The notes beneath the pieces are model-generated. The model did no database searches. It saw only the letters and a program-made list of their open reading frames with translations, and was not told the origin of the DNA. The position numbers were made by a program, and so were the translations under genes. From CAWCWN01 sp963799245 (GTDB lineage Bacteria; Chloroflexota; Ktedonobacteria; Ktedonobacterales; Ktedonobacteraceae): 64,000 nt of DNA. The stretch lies in NCBI GenBank assembly GCA_963799245.1, contig CAWCWN010000003.1:2108001-2172000 (forward strand), given 5' to 3'. This document shows, in pieces, positions 39,538 to 49,003 of this stretch (the first letter of the stretch is position 1; every line of letters starts with the position of its first letter).

Positions 39538-41817
39538 TTGATAAATTCACAAGCATTGATTGGTACGATGCTCGGGACCTATGTTCTTGAAGAGCTGATC
39601 GCTCAGGGAGAAATGGGCGCCGTATTTTTTGCCCGCCAGATGAATTCTCAGGAACGGGTTGCGGTGAAGCTATTTTTTTCTCCTCCATCTATCGCCGCTC
39701 AGGCCTCTTCCTCACGTGCTGATTTCCTGGAAAGATTCCGCCAGGAAATGACTGTGATCGCCTCACTTACGCACCAGCATATTTTACCGCTCTACACGTA
39801 TGGTGAGCACCGTGGGCTCCCTTACCTGGTGATGCCCTACATCGCTGGAGGTAGCCTGGTTGATATCCTGCAACGGGAAGGGCAGCTGGCAATGTCACGC
39901 CTGCTCTCCTACCTTGAACAAATAGCGGCGGCCCTCGATTATGCTCATGAACGTGGGATTATTCACTACCATCTGAAGCCGGCTAATGTCCTGCTAACGC
40001 CCTCAGGCAGCGTGCTGGTGGCCGATTTCGGCCAGGTAAATCTCCTGGGCGCCAGGCCGACCTCGCAGATGAGCCTGCTGCGCGCCGGTACACCCGTCGG
40101 GTCGTTGGAATATATGGCTCCAGAGCAATTGATGGGAGATGTGCTCGACGCGCGCGTAGATCTCTACGCCCTCGGTATTATCCTTTACCAGATAGTGACC
40201 GGTAAGACGCCATTTCAAGGCGCAACGCCCTTGCAGATGGCCACCATGCTTGTCCAGGCCGCGCCTCCAGCTCCTCGCTCGCTGCGAGCCGATTTGCCTG
40301 AAGCCGCTGAACAGGTAATCTTGCATGCCCTGGCAAAACACTCGCGCGATCGCTATGCACGCGCCCAGGATATTGTACATGCCTTGCGAGCTGCACTGGC
40401 AGTTCCAGCCACGCCCACACTCAACGCTGCGGCGGCCCCTGCCTTCAAAAAGCGTTCGCGCAGCCTGTTTGACCCGCTCTGGCAGCAAAGCGGGGAACGG
40501 GGGCAGCCGCCTGCTCCGCTGCCCGGGTCTGGCCTGCTTGCCTCTTTTCAGCCAGAAGCATCTCCCAGGCAGGCCGGGCCCAGGCCAACCGGCCTCCTGT
40601 CTTCCATGCATGCGTTTGTTCCATCTGCTGAAACATCTCTGGCCGCGAGCGAGCAAGAAAAGAGCCAGGCGCCACTGGCTGCTAATCCAGGCCGGGCCCC
40701 TTTTTCATCCCAGGCACTTTCCGCCTCCGCTGCGGCACCTGACACGTCCACAACGGATTCCCTGGCCCCCACAAGAGGGACGGCAGCGGATCCTCAATCG
40801 CCATTTCCTCCCTCTAATGTGACGGGAGCCCTGACAACAGGGGCGCTGCCTGGCGCCAATGTCGAACAGGGGAGTAATGGCACCGTCAAATTGACAGGAG
40901 CTATGAAGGTTGTACAGGTGCCCGTCGCCGGCCAGCCCGGCCGCTTTGTTACCGGCCTGCTGCCTGTGCTCCCCGCGACTGCGCAACAGGAGGAGATCTC
41001 TGCTCCAGCCGCTGCAAGCCGGAAAATGATATTCAGCAGGCAGCAGAAAATCGTGGCCGTACTATTGCTTGGCGCGGTCGTGCTAGCGAGTTCAGGCCTG
41101 TTCTGGTTTTTACACTCACGTTCCGCTATGCCGGCAAAATATGGTATACAGGTCGAGCATGTGGCGCCTGATCTTCAGGCCATTGCAGCGGCGCGAGCTA
41201 CCGCGACGGCTACGGCCAACACGATCCTGGCCGATCCTTTGACCTCAAATATTCATAATCTGCCACTGGCTGCGCATGGCTCTAAAGTCTTTCGCTTCGC
41301 AAATGATGGCTACCATATCCTGGATAACGATGCCAACCAGAGCGCGCCTGCAATCCTACCCGATCTTGACCTGAAAGGTCCCATGGTCTACGCTCTGACC
41401 ATGATGGAGGTCAAGGGGAACGATGGCTCCATCAATAACTCCTTTGGAATGATCTTGCGCTTGAGCACGCGTAACGCTGGTAACAAGAGCGTCGTGACCT
41501 TCTATTGTTTTGAAGTTGTGAATACGAATGCTGGCCAGTATGAGTTTGTAAAGTACGATAGCAGCAGTAAGGGGTCAACACCCTGGTCACCTATATGGCA
41601 GCATCCATTTGGAGGTGAATATCACCAGGGGCATGGGACAACGCGCAGCAATACATTTAAAGTCGCCGCCAGAGGTAAGTCCTTCACCTTCTTTGTCAAT
41701 GGCAAGCGGGTCGGTAGCGCTACGGATGGCTCATTGACACATGGTGAGATTGGCATGTTAGTCAATTTGAAGGGCACAGAGGTCGCATTCTCGAACTTAT
41801 TAGTGACGTATAGCTAG
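39538..41817 (+). CDS. Transmembrane receptor pseudokinase (paralogue of the upstream kinase)
   Basis: The 759-residue protein repeats the layout of its neighbour: kinase fold, Pro/Ser/Ala linker, motif KLTGAMKVVQVPVAGQPGR, one membrane helix (IVAVLLLGAVVLASSGLFWF), an ATATATAN stalk and the same beta-sandwich ectodomain. Two catalytic features are lost. HRD is HYH (143-145), so the catalytic Asp is His, and the glycine loop is AQGEMG with its first Gly replaced. Lys44 and DFG (163-165) remain, so ATP binding without transfer is likely. TTG 39538 is preferred because it aligns with the paralogue start and has AGAGG upstream. It probably acts as a scaffold or allosteric partner. Confidence 0.9.
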   Translation: MINSQALIGTMLGTYVLEELIAQGEMGAVFFARQMNSQERVAVKLFFSPPSIAAQASSSRADFLERFRQEMTVIASLTHQHILPLYTYGEHRGLPYLVMPYIAGGSLVDILQREGQLAMSRLLSYLEQIAAALDYAHERGIIHYHLKPANVLLTPSGSVLVADFGQVNLLGARPTSQMSLLRAGTPVGSLEYMAPEQLMGDVLDARVDLYALGIILYQIVTGKTPFQGATPLQMATMLVQAAPPAPRSLRADLPEAAEQVILHALAKHSRDRYARAQDIVHALRAALAVPATPTLNAAAAPAFKKRSRSLFDPLWQQSGERGQPPAPLPGSGLLASFQPEASPRQAGPRPTGLLSSMHAFVPSAETSLAASEQEKSQAPLAANPGRAPFSSQALSASAAAPDTSTTDSLAPTRGTAADPQSPFPPSNVTGALTTGALPGANVEQGSNGTVKLTGAMKVVQVPVAGQPGRFVTGLLPVLPATAQQEEISAPAAASRKMIFSRQQKIVAVLLLGAVVLASSGLFWFLHSRSAMPAKYGIQVEHVAPDLQAIAAARATATATANTILADPLTSNIHNLPLAAHGSKVFRFANDGYHILDNDANQSAPAILPDLDLKGPMVYALTMMEVKGNDGSINNSFGMILRLSTRNAGNKSVVTFYCFEVVNTNAGQYEFVKYDSSSKGSTPWSPIWQHPFGGEYHQGHGTTRSNTFKVAARGKSFTFFVNGKRVGSATDGSLTHGEIGMLVNLKGTEVAFSNLLVTYS

Positions 41818-41847
41818 CTTGTAGGCCCTTGAGGACGGAGGTTTCGC

Positions 41848-42246
41848 TTGACTGGCCTTATTTTCCCTTTAACCTTTGCTATTACAGGTTTTCTCTGCAT
41901 GCTCAATCTTGTCTTTGCGTATGCATTTCGCAAAAGGCATATGCCTGAAATCCTGTCCTACATAGTCGTAGGCGTGCTGGAGCTGTGTATCTTTGCCTTC
42001 ACCATGGCTCTGCGCGTGGGCCTGCTGCACACCATTCCGCTGCATCTGCCGCCGCACCTGCCGTTCAACCGCGCCGAGATTGGCGCAGCGCTGGCTATAG
42101 GCATTGGCCTGTTTCCTGCCGCTTACTGGCATCGCACTTCGGCCTCGCAGATTTGTTCCAGGATGGCGCAGGATGCCAGAGTGATGAAAGATCAAGACGG
42201 GGGAGTCCATGTGCGTAGCAGCACGCCAGGGGAGTGGCTCAATTAA
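41848..42246 (+). CDS. Hypothetical small polytopic membrane protein
   Basis: I do not recognise this 132-residue protein. Three hydrophobic stretches are clear (about 3-24, 35-58 and 77-94), separated by a short basic loop (AFRKRHMPE) and a Pro/His-rich loop (HTIPLHLPPHLPF). The last ~40 residues are hydrophilic. The start is TTG with GGACGGAGG upstream. It lies 30 bp after the pseudokinase gene on the same strand and may be co-transcribed with it. Confidence 0.65.
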   Translation: MTGLIFPLTFAITGFLCMLNLVFAYAFRKRHMPEILSYIVVGVLELCIFAFTMALRVGLLHTIPLHLPPHLPFNRAEIGAALAIGIGLFPAAYWHRTSASQICSRMAQDARVMKDQDGGVHVRSSTPGEWLN

Positions 42247-42338
42247 CGCCGCGCGACTGGACTTCCCTATATTCAGCTAGAGAAACGCCTGCCTGCATTT
42301 GATTTTCCTCGCTGCCCAGCGTTTTGGTAATAGGACGC

Positions 42339-42378
42339 TTGACAGTGGAGAGCGTCGCATGTTATACATGTATATAAC
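42339..42378 (+). promoter_or_regulatory. Promoter with overlapping operator-like inverted repeat, upstream of the ABC exporter
   Basis: TTGACA (42339-42344) and TATACA (42363-42368) are 18 bp apart. GTTATA (42361-42366) and TATAAC (42373-42378) form an inverted repeat around the -10. ABC exporters of this kind are often repressed by small GntR (YtrA-type) regulators at such AT-rich palindromes, but no regulator gene is nearby. Confidence 0.55.
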
Positions 42379-42425
42379 AAATAGCTATAATTGCTGAGAC
42401 CACAAGTAAGCAAGGAAAGAGGCAA

Positions 42426-43280
42426 ATGACAACATTTCCCGCACCTGAAGCGTCATTTTCTGCGCATCAGCCTCTCAGCGGGTCAACGCTCGCCGCAGAG
42501 GAAGGCTCCTCCATAGTCGTGCGAGACCTGGTAAAGGTGTTTGGCCAGAAGATCGTGGTCAATCATTTGAATTTGCAGGTACAGCGAGGGGAGTTTTTTG
42601 GTTTTCTGGGTCCCAATGGCGCCGGCAAGAGCACGACGATCAAGATGATGGTTGGCCTTTTGCGGCCCACCTCCGGATCTGTGGATGTAGGCGGGGTCGA
42701 TGTCTGGAAAGATCCCCTGCGCGCGCGCGCCTTGATGGGCGTGCTGCCCGAGTACCTCAATCTCTATGAACGGCTGAGTGGGCGCGAGTTCCTCAATTTT
42801 GCCGGCCATATGTATGGCGTCCCACGAGCCGATATCCAGCAGCGCGCGGAAGAACTGCTGCACGTGCTGATGCTGAGCGAGGATGCCGATAAGCTGGTGA
42901 TTGACTACTCGGTGGGTATGCGCAAGAAGATCGCCCTGGCCGCGGCCCTGATCCACCGGCCCCAGGTGCTTTTCCTGGATGAGCCCTTTGAGGGTATCGA
43001 TCCTGTTAGCTCGCGTGTGATCCGCGCTATTCTCAATGACCTGCGACGCCATGGCACGACGATCTTTTTCTCCTCACATATTATGGAGGTTGTTGAACGC
43101 CTCTGCTCGCGTGTAGGTATCATCAACCAGGGAGTGCTGGTCGCCGAGGGCTCGTTGCAAGAATTGCGCGAGCGCGCCAAGGGCGAGGGGAAAGATGCAA
43201 CGCTCGAGGATATCTTCCTCAACGTCATCGGTGCCACAAACGAGAGCCATAATCTCAGCTGGCTGGAGGAGAGGGAATAG
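42426..43280 (+). CDS. ABC transporter ATP-binding protein (ABC-2 exporter type)
   Basis: The 284-residue nucleotide-binding subunit has Walker A GPNGAGKS, the Q-loop, a signature region that reads DYSVGMRKKIALAAALIHRPQVLFLDEPFEGID (C-loop plus Walker B with Glu), and the H-loop FFSSHIMEVVERL. Its C-loop is YSVGMRKK in place of LSGGQ, as in several antibiotic/Nod-type exporters. A ~30-residue N-terminal extension precedes the domain. The permease gene starts 4 bp after the stop, so the two form one transporter. Confidence 0.94.
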   Translation: MTTFPAPEASFSAHQPLSGSTLAAEEGSSIVVRDLVKVFGQKIVVNHLNLQVQRGEFFGFLGPNGAGKSTTIKMMVGLLRPTSGSVDVGGVDVWKDPLRARALMGVLPEYLNLYERLSGREFLNFAGHMYGVPRADIQQRAEELLHVLMLSEDADKLVIDYSVGMRKKIALAAALIHRPQVLFLDEPFEGIDPVSSRVIRAILNDLRRHGTTIFFSSHIMEVVERLCSRVGIINQGVLVAEGSLQELRERAKGEGKDATLEDIFLNVIGATNESHNLSWLEERE

Positions 43281-43284
43281 AAGC

Positions 43285-45057
43285 ATGGTTGTGCATGGTG
43301 ATAAGTTGCGCTGGTTGGCCTGGCTGCGTATCAAAATGCTGACGCGTGGTTTTCGACGCAGCCCATCGACTCTGGTTTTTACGCTCATCGGGCTGTTGTT
43401 CGCGCTGTTTGCTGCGGGCTCGCTCGGATTTCTGCTTTTTTTCGCCTTCAGCAATCTTTCTGCGCCTGCCAATACCGAGGTGCTCTACCTGCTCTTTAGC
43501 GGGGTGCTGTTCTTCTGGATTGTGCTGCCGCTGCTCTCGTATTCAACCAACGAGGGGCTGGATGTGACCAAGCTGCAACTCTTCCCGCTCACGCGCCTGG
43601 AAGTTATGTGTAGCCTGCTCTTCTCTTCGTTGTTCGATCTGTGGACGCTGTTCCTCTTTGTGATTTTCGGCGTGACGGTTGCTGCCTGGGGGACGAAAGC
43701 GCTGACCCTGGGTTTCGACGCCCTGCTGGTAATTGTAGTGTTCTACCTTGTGATGGTGGGCATCAGCCAGTTGGTCCTGGCCCTCCTGATGCGCACCTTG
43801 CAGAGCCGCCGTTTCCGCGACCTGAGCATTATAATTATCGCCCTCTTCTCTTCGTCCTGCTACCTGGTCAGTCGTCTTGTTTCCGGCGCAAACAATGTTC
43901 TGAACCTTGGCGTGACGCTCAATAGAGGCGGTTTCTCTCCTTACCTGCAATGGCTGCCATCGGGGGTAGCAGCCACGTCGCTGCGCGATGCCTCCCAGGG
44001 TAACTGGGGCAGCAGCTTTGCTATGCTGGCTCTGCTGCTAATCATCGGGGTGCTGGCGCTCTACCTCTGGCAGCTGGTATTGGAGCGCAGCATGACTGCT
44101 TCCGAGACGGGTGCGGCGAAGAGCGCGAGGAGGCGCCAGCAGACCAGTGTGTCAGCGCGTCCCTCTCAGGCCGCAGCAGGGCAGACTGCCGTTGCCGGCG
44201 CTTCCCGCGGCCCTGCGAGAGAAGGCAGGGCGAGCGCAGCGGCGCTGGCCAGGGGAGAGGAGAGCGTGCTCAGGCCCAACCTCTGGGAGCAGCTGCAGGC
44301 GCTGGTAAAGAAAGAATTGCTCTGTTTCTGGCGCGATCCCCAGTTGAAGGTCAGAATCTTTCAGATCGCCATCTACGTGCTCATTTTTGTGCTTGTGCCG
44401 GCCTTTAGCGCCTCGCATGGCAGCGCCAACGGCAGCGATAGTTTCTACGCCAACTATACGCCCTTCACTTCCGTGGCCGTGGTCTTCCTGTTCATGCTGA
44501 CCCTGTGTCTGAACACGCTGGGCATCGAGCGCCAGAGTCTGACCACACTGTTCCTCTTCCCGGTTGACCGCAGGCGCCTGCTCTGGGGCAAGAACCTGAC
44601 CATTTTCCTGATGGGCCTGGTGGTGATGGTTGCGCTGCTGATTGTCAGTGCGCTGATCTCTCGCGAGCAGGCGATGATCCTACCGGCGGCTGTGATTGGC
44701 CTGGCGGGTCTGGGGGTGACGCTGGGCTGTGGCAATCTCTCTTCAGTCTACTTCCCGCGCTATCAGCGCTCTATAGGACAGCGCGGCTATACGGTCACAG
44801 GTGGCCAGGCTCAGTCCGGTGGCTGTCTGAACTCGTTGCTGTCGCTGCTGATGTTGATCGTGAGCGTGGTTATGCTGGCGCCGGTCGCGCTGGGCGTAGG
44901 CATCCCCTTCTTCCTGAATATGCCGTGGCTCCTGGCCGGGACTATACCTCTGAGCCTGGCCTATGGCCTGGTTCTCTATATCGTCTTCACGAATATCGCG
45001 GCAAGGCGTATGCTGGCGACCGAGGCGGAGATTCTGAGCGTGACCACGCGCGAATAG
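43285..45057 (+). CDS. ABC-2-type transporter permease
   Basis: The 590-residue membrane protein has about six helices in its first 270 residues (e.g. FTLIGLLFALFAAGSLGFLLFFAF). A basic cytoplasmic linker of ~100 residues (ARRRQQTSVSARP...) follows, then about six more helices. It may therefore supply both membrane halves in one chain. ATG 43285 is chosen because GGAGGAGAGGG precedes it; the frame extends upstream only through the ATPase gene. The exported substrate is unknown. A hairpin terminator follows. Confidence 0.85.
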   Translation: MVVHGDKLRWLAWLRIKMLTRGFRRSPSTLVFTLIGLLFALFAAGSLGFLLFFAFSNLSAPANTEVLYLLFSGVLFFWIVLPLLSYSTNEGLDVTKLQLFPLTRLEVMCSLLFSSLFDLWTLFLFVIFGVTVAAWGTKALTLGFDALLVIVVFYLVMVGISQLVLALLMRTLQSRRFRDLSIIIIALFSSSCYLVSRLVSGANNVLNLGVTLNRGGFSPYLQWLPSGVAATSLRDASQGNWGSSFAMLALLLIIGVLALYLWQLVLERSMTASETGAAKSARRRQQTSVSARPSQAAAGQTAVAGASRGPAREGRASAAALARGEESVLRPNLWEQLQALVKKELLCFWRDPQLKVRIFQIAIYVLIFVLVPAFSASHGSANGSDSFYANYTPFTSVAVVFLFMLTLCLNTLGIERQSLTTLFLFPVDRRRLLWGKNLTIFLMGLVVMVALLIVSALISREQAMILPAAVIGLAGLGVTLGCGNLSSVYFPRYQRSIGQRGYTVTGGQAQSGGCLNSLLSLLMLIVSVVMLAPVALGVGIPFFLNMPWLLAGTIPLSLAYGLVLYIVFTNIAARRMLATEAEILSVTTRE

Positions 45058-45067
45058 GGCCGCGGAC

Positions 45068-45101
45068 CAGGCGCGGGCCTGACTCAAAAGGCCCGCGCCT
45101 G
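45068..45101. terminator. Bidirectional terminator hairpin after the ABC permease
   Basis: A perfect 13-bp GC-rich stem (45068-45080 with 45089-45101) closes an 8-nt loop GACTCAAA between convergent genes. There is no T-run on either side. Confidence 0.75.
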
Positions 45102-45110
45102 AGCGACCGG

Positions 45111-46271
45111 CTACGAGTGCTTCTTGACATTGGCGCGGCTATATTTCCTGAAGAGGATGATAGGCACGACGATGAGTACGAGCACAAAGGCATATGCCAG
45201 GACATTGATGACGGTACCCCAGGTTGAGGCGCTCTGTGGTGTTGTGCCGACCAGCGGCGGATAGAGACCGGTGATGATGAAGTTTGGATTGCCGCCGACA
45301 GAGGCTGTACGAATGATGTCCTGGCCGGGCACATCGATCATGGCGATCATTCCTCCGCTGAGGGCTGTGAAGCCGAGTTGCCCGTCGCTGGTAATCGCGA
45401 TCGACTGCGGCGCCGCATCCAGCTTATAGACATGGGCGGGCTCATGGGGCAGGGGTGAAGAGGCGGAGGTGAGCGGCGCCAGGACGTCGAGGCGGTCGTT
45501 CTGGCGGTCGGGGACGTACACTTCTCCGGTAACGGCGTCGTAGTCCATCGGTCCAAATGATCCCTCGCTCAACAACGTAAATACGCGATGGCTTTCAAGG
45601 TCGATGGCGTCTACGCTGTTCTGGCGCGTGGTGACGTAGGCCGCAGTGCCTGGGGGGATCGAGATATACTGTGGCCCCCCCGCGACGGGGATAGTGGCGA
45701 GTAGCTTGCCCGTGGTGTCCAGGACGCTCACGCCATCTCCACTGGAGGTCCAGATTTCATCGCTGGTAGTGCTGCCCGCGCCCAGGTTGGTCACCGCCAG
45801 CCCGTCGACGGGACCGTTTGTCTTGAAGGTGTGCTTGATGGCGCAGGTCGTGGCATCGATCGCACTGACGCTGGCGGCCCCGCCTGCGGCATATATTATA
45901 TTCGAGCCTGCCACGGGGTCCAGCGCCAGCAGCGAGGGTTGGCCGGGCAGAGCGGCGCTGCAGATCGTCTGGCCCGTGCGGGCCGCGAGCATCGTCATAC
46001 GCCCCAGGCCGGGTTGGGCGGCATAGAGGAAACGCCCATCAAGGCTAAGCTGGATGATGCGAGGATCGCCGGGGACGCTAAGCGTGCTCGTCACTTTATT
46101 TTGCGCTATATCATAGGCGCTGATACCCTGGGCTGCGCCCGCTATGTAGGCCAGCTGAGGTGCTCCTCCATCCGCGCGCGCAGAACGAGGAGAAAGCAGG
46201 GACAGCAATATGAGCGTGGCCAGTAGATAGAGGACTACAAACAGGATCTCTTTTTTTGAGCTTGTTATCAT
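45111..46271 (-). CDS. Membrane-anchored YncE-like beta-propeller protein
   Basis: The 386-residue protein starts with a hydrophobic signal segment (ILFVVLYLLATLILLSLLS, ending SARADG). A string of ~40-residue propeller strands follows (PQLAYIAGAAQGISAYDIAQNKVTSTLSVPGDPRIIQLSLDGRFLYAAQ and similar). It ends with a membrane helix (VLAYAFVLVLIVVPIILF) and a basic tail. The propeller should sit outside. I start at ATG 46271; the longer frame overlaps the upstream gene. It is the last gene of a six-gene minus-strand run that includes a two-component system and CopD. Function is unknown; related propellers bind proteins, metals or nucleic acid. Confidence 0.75.
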   Translation of the reverse strand: MITSSKKEILFVVLYLLATLILLSLLSPRSARADGGAPQLAYIAGAAQGISAYDIAQNKVTSTLSVPGDPRIIQLSLDGRFLYAAQPGLGRMTMLAARTGQTICSAALPGQPSLLALDPVAGSNIIYAAGGAASVSAIDATTCAIKHTFKTNGPVDGLAVTNLGAGSTTSDEIWTSSGDGVSVLDTTGKLLATIPVAGGPQYISIPPGTAAYVTTRQNSVDAIDLESHRVFTLLSEGSFGPMDYDAVTGEVYVPDRQNDRLDVLAPLTSASSPLPHEPAHVYKLDAAPQSIAITSDGQLGFTALSGGMIAMIDVPGQDIIRTASVGGNPNFIITGLYPPLVGTTPQSASTWGTVINVLAYAFVLVLIVVPIILFRKYSRANVKKHS

Positions 46272-46291
46272 CACACATGTACCCTTAGTTT

Positions 46292-47386
46292 TTAAGTCTG
46301 AGGCGTGAGGGACTGCCACTTTGACTCGCCCGGCTGTAACTGATAAATGGCTGTAGGATACGAAAGCGAGAGATAGACCTGGTCGGGATTACCTGGATCG
46401 GCAGCCATGGCGTTGAGATTGCCGTCGATATGTGGCAGGGCCGTCCATGTATGGCCGCCATCGGAACTGCGATAGGTCTTTATACCTGTTTCTCCATAGA
46501 TAACCTGCGGCTGTGAAGGTGAAACGGTGAGAGAGGTATAGTAGCCCGGCGCGGTCTGGCTAAAGGTTTTACCACCGTCGAGCGAGACGTAAACGCCAGC
46601 GTCACCTGAGGCATAGATCGGGCTGTGCGGCCCGGCGGTCGCCATGCTGTAGATCCCCCCGCTGATGCTTTTGATTACCTGCCAATGGACACCGCTGTCG
46701 GAGCTGCGGGCCAGGCCATCACTGCTGGAGACCAGGAGCTCTCCAGGAGCTGCGGGCGGGGCCAGGATGTGATTGATGTCTCCAAAAGGCAGCGTGCCTG
46801 TAGCGGAAAAATGCTTGCCCGCATCAAAACTGACGCGCAACCCCTGCGCTCCCTGCGTGGGCAGATAGATATAGACCTGGCGGGGTGTTTCATTGCCGGC
46901 CGCTACCGTGTAGATTGAGGTTGGGGTGAGGCTGGCCGTTGGAATAGCCAGCTGCCAGGTCTGTCCCTGATCATCGCTGGTATAGAGTCCGAGGGTACCG
47001 GTGTGCGGCAAAGTGGTGGTGAGCGTCAGAACATACAGGCGCCTGGGGTCCAGCGAACTGGCCGCCAGTTCATAAGTCATGAGTCCTTGCATTAACTGCT
47101 TGGGACCCGCCGCCACCTCCTTCCAGGTCGCCCCCCCGTCCTGCGAGCGAAACAGACCATAGTGGGTCGCCAGGACCAGTACCTGCTTGGGAAACGCCAG
47201 CAGGGAGTGAACGTGGTTGGTGGCAGAGCCAAAGCCATTGACGGCCACCTCCGCCGAGGTCGACCCTGTCTGGGGATTTGCGGGATTGCCGCCCGAACTG
47301 CAGGCGGCCAGGAGCAGGAGAACCGATCCTAATAGGAGAGATATGAAGCATGTGCCTGGTTTGATAGGTGATTTAGAAGACTCCAT
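46292..47386 (-). CDS. Lipoprotein with BNR/sortilin-like (YCF48-type) propeller
   Basis: The 364-residue protein has a lipoprotein signal (ISLLLGSVLLLLAACSSGG, lipobox LAAC). Repeated blades of the BNR/VPS10 type carry Asp-box motifs such as SQDGGATW, SDDQGQTW, SSDSGVHW, SLDGGKTF and SSDGGHTW. Such propellers act as structural or assembly factors; the Asp boxes alone do not show sialidase activity. A similar protein is encoded at 50910-52031. It precedes the YncE-like propeller gene by 20 bp. Confidence 0.85.
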   Translation of the reverse strand: MESSKSPIKPGTCFISLLLGSVLLLLAACSSGGNPANPQTGSTSAEVAVNGFGSATNHVHSLLAFPKQVLVLATHYGLFRSQDGGATWKEVAAGPKQLMQGLMTYELAASSLDPRRLYVLTLTTTLPHTGTLGLYTSDDQGQTWQLAIPTASLTPTSIYTVAAGNETPRQVYIYLPTQGAQGLRVSFDAGKHFSATGTLPFGDINHILAPPAAPGELLVSSSDGLARSSDSGVHWQVIKSISGGIYSMATAGPHSPIYASGDAGVYVSLDGGKTFSQTAPGYYTSLTVSPSQPQVIYGETGIKTYRSSDGGHTWTALPHIDGNLNAMAADPGNPDQVYLSLSYPTAIYQLQPGESKWQSLTPQT

Positions 47387-47474
47387 CTTTCTACCTTACT
47401 TATATACTAATGAACGATCTGCCCTACTTCTATTGTAGGACTACGGGAAAATATCTCTGCCATGCAGCTCGTGC

Positions 47475-48866
47475 TTAAAACGGAGTATTCAACCTGACGT
47501 TGGCGCTGTGCAGGGTATTAGCGGGTGTGCGAACCTGAATCTCGATCCCCCAGGTACCGCTCATACTCAGGTCACCGGAGGCGCTGTAATTGCCTTTGCC
47601 ATCCGGCTGCAGGCTGATGCTCTGCGTACCCATATCCATATCAAGCATGGTGGTAAACAGGGTGACGCTCGCATTGGTCGTGGCCTTGCCCGTTTTATTA
47701 TCGATCACAGTTACCGTGAAGACATTGGTGCCAAAGCGGTTGGGATTGACATTGAGTTTGACGGTGAACACATTATCGCTGGTATGAAGCGAGGTAGTGT
47801 ATGCCTGGACCTTTGTAAGCGGCGTCTGGCTCTGACCAGTCGCCGCTACAAGGCTATTCGCGAAGACATTCATCATGCCCACACAGATGATGATAGCTAC
47901 TCCGAGCAGCGGTGCCCAGCGTAAAGTTGCGCTCAGGCGCTGCGCCTGTTGCGCTAAGCGCTCCTCGCGCATTTTTACCTGGCGTGCCTGGTTGAAACTG
48001 ACACCTTTGAGCGCGTATGCGTACTTGCTATATTCTTTGCGCAAGCGCGGCAGCAGGTAGCCTATCTGGATGATTGAGGTTATAAGGAGCGCGCCTGTCA
48101 GGATACTCTTTACAATCAGTGTCCGACCGTAGGCCGTGCCAGACAACTGTTGCCATGAACTCATATGCATAGTTGCGCTAAAGGGACCTGTGATGGCCAG
48201 GATAACCACCCCGGCTATGGCCAGGGGGGTAAAGTAGGGTAAGAGCGACGCCAGCGAGCGCGCCTGTTGCGCGCTGTCTTTGTCTCGCAGTACAGGCAGG
48301 TAGACGGCGGCTATATACAGCAGTCCTCCCACCCATAAAGCCGCTGCCAGCAGGTGCAGCCAATCAAGTAGTACGGCATATGTCACAATGTTGCCGCTCA
48401 CCGCCGAGGCATGGCCTGACAATGCAATGGCGATAAACAGAATGCAGCCAAGCAACAGGTTGAGCGCAGACAGCAGATTGTTGAGTGCGCGCGGGCGCTG
48501 CCTGACAAGCAGCATGTAGATGGCGACAACAATCGCCAGGGTGATTGCTATTTCTCTTAGCGTCCAGAATGTGCCGAAGCGTCCGCTCGCGACCAGCTGG
48601 CCGAAGTCGACCAGGTGGCCACTGCCAGTGAGGGCCTGCCCTACCAGGATGCCAAGGTTGGCGACCAGCAGCACAAGCAAGGTAGGTAGTGACCAGCGCC
48701 GCTCAAAGCGTTGTTGGACCTGCTGGTTGATGGTGTTGAGTTCAGGATTATCTGCAGGTGCCAGTTGGAGCACAAACAGCAACCACAGTTGCGCACCAAC
48801 CCAGAAGATTGCACCGAGTTCAAGTAATGAAATCATGACCAGGTTGAAGAGTGTCGGTCCATTCAT
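47475..48866 (-). CDS. CopD-family membrane protein with C-terminal YtkA/FixH-like domain
   Basis: The 463-residue protein has eight or nine hydrophobic helices in its first ~330 residues with a CopD-type core (LLDWLHLLAAALWVGGLLYIAAVYLPVL, with LHLLAA and WVGGL typical). The last ~110 residues form an extracytoplasmic YtkA/FixH-like beta domain (FTVTVIDNKTGKATTNASVTLFTTMLDMDMGTQ). CopD proteins take part in copper import or resistance, and the Met/Asp-rich MLDMDMG could bind metal. I chose ATG 48866 because it directly precedes the first helix. CopC is not present separately. Confidence 0.82.
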   Translation of the reverse strand: MNGPTLFNLVMISLLELGAIFWVGAQLWLLFVLQLAPADNPELNTINQQVQQRFERRWSLPTLLVLLVANLGILVGQALTGSGHLVDFGQLVASGRFGTFWTLREIAITLAIVVAIYMLLVRQRPRALNNLLSALNLLLGCILFIAIALSGHASAVSGNIVTYAVLLDWLHLLAAALWVGGLLYIAAVYLPVLRDKDSAQQARSLASLLPYFTPLAIAGVVILAITGPFSATMHMSSWQQLSGTAYGRTLIVKSILTGALLITSIIQIGYLLPRLRKEYSKYAYALKGVSFNQARQVKMREERLAQQAQRLSATLRWAPLLGVAIIICVGMMNVFANSLVAATGQSQTPLTKVQAYTTSLHTSDNVFTVKLNVNPNRFGTNVFTVTVIDNKTGKATTNASVTLFTTMLDMDMGTQSISLQPDGKGNYSASGDLSMSGTWGIEIQVRTPANTLHSANVRLNTPF

Positions 48867-49003
48867 ATGTACAATCCAGTCTTGGCAAATCTCAGCATTA
48901 TACGCTGCGCGCTTCAGCGTCGAGAACGCAGCATTCCCTTCTATTATAGCGCTCAAGTCTATGACCGTCTGCCAGCAAGAGCATGGCTTTACGCCCCACA
49001 GGG

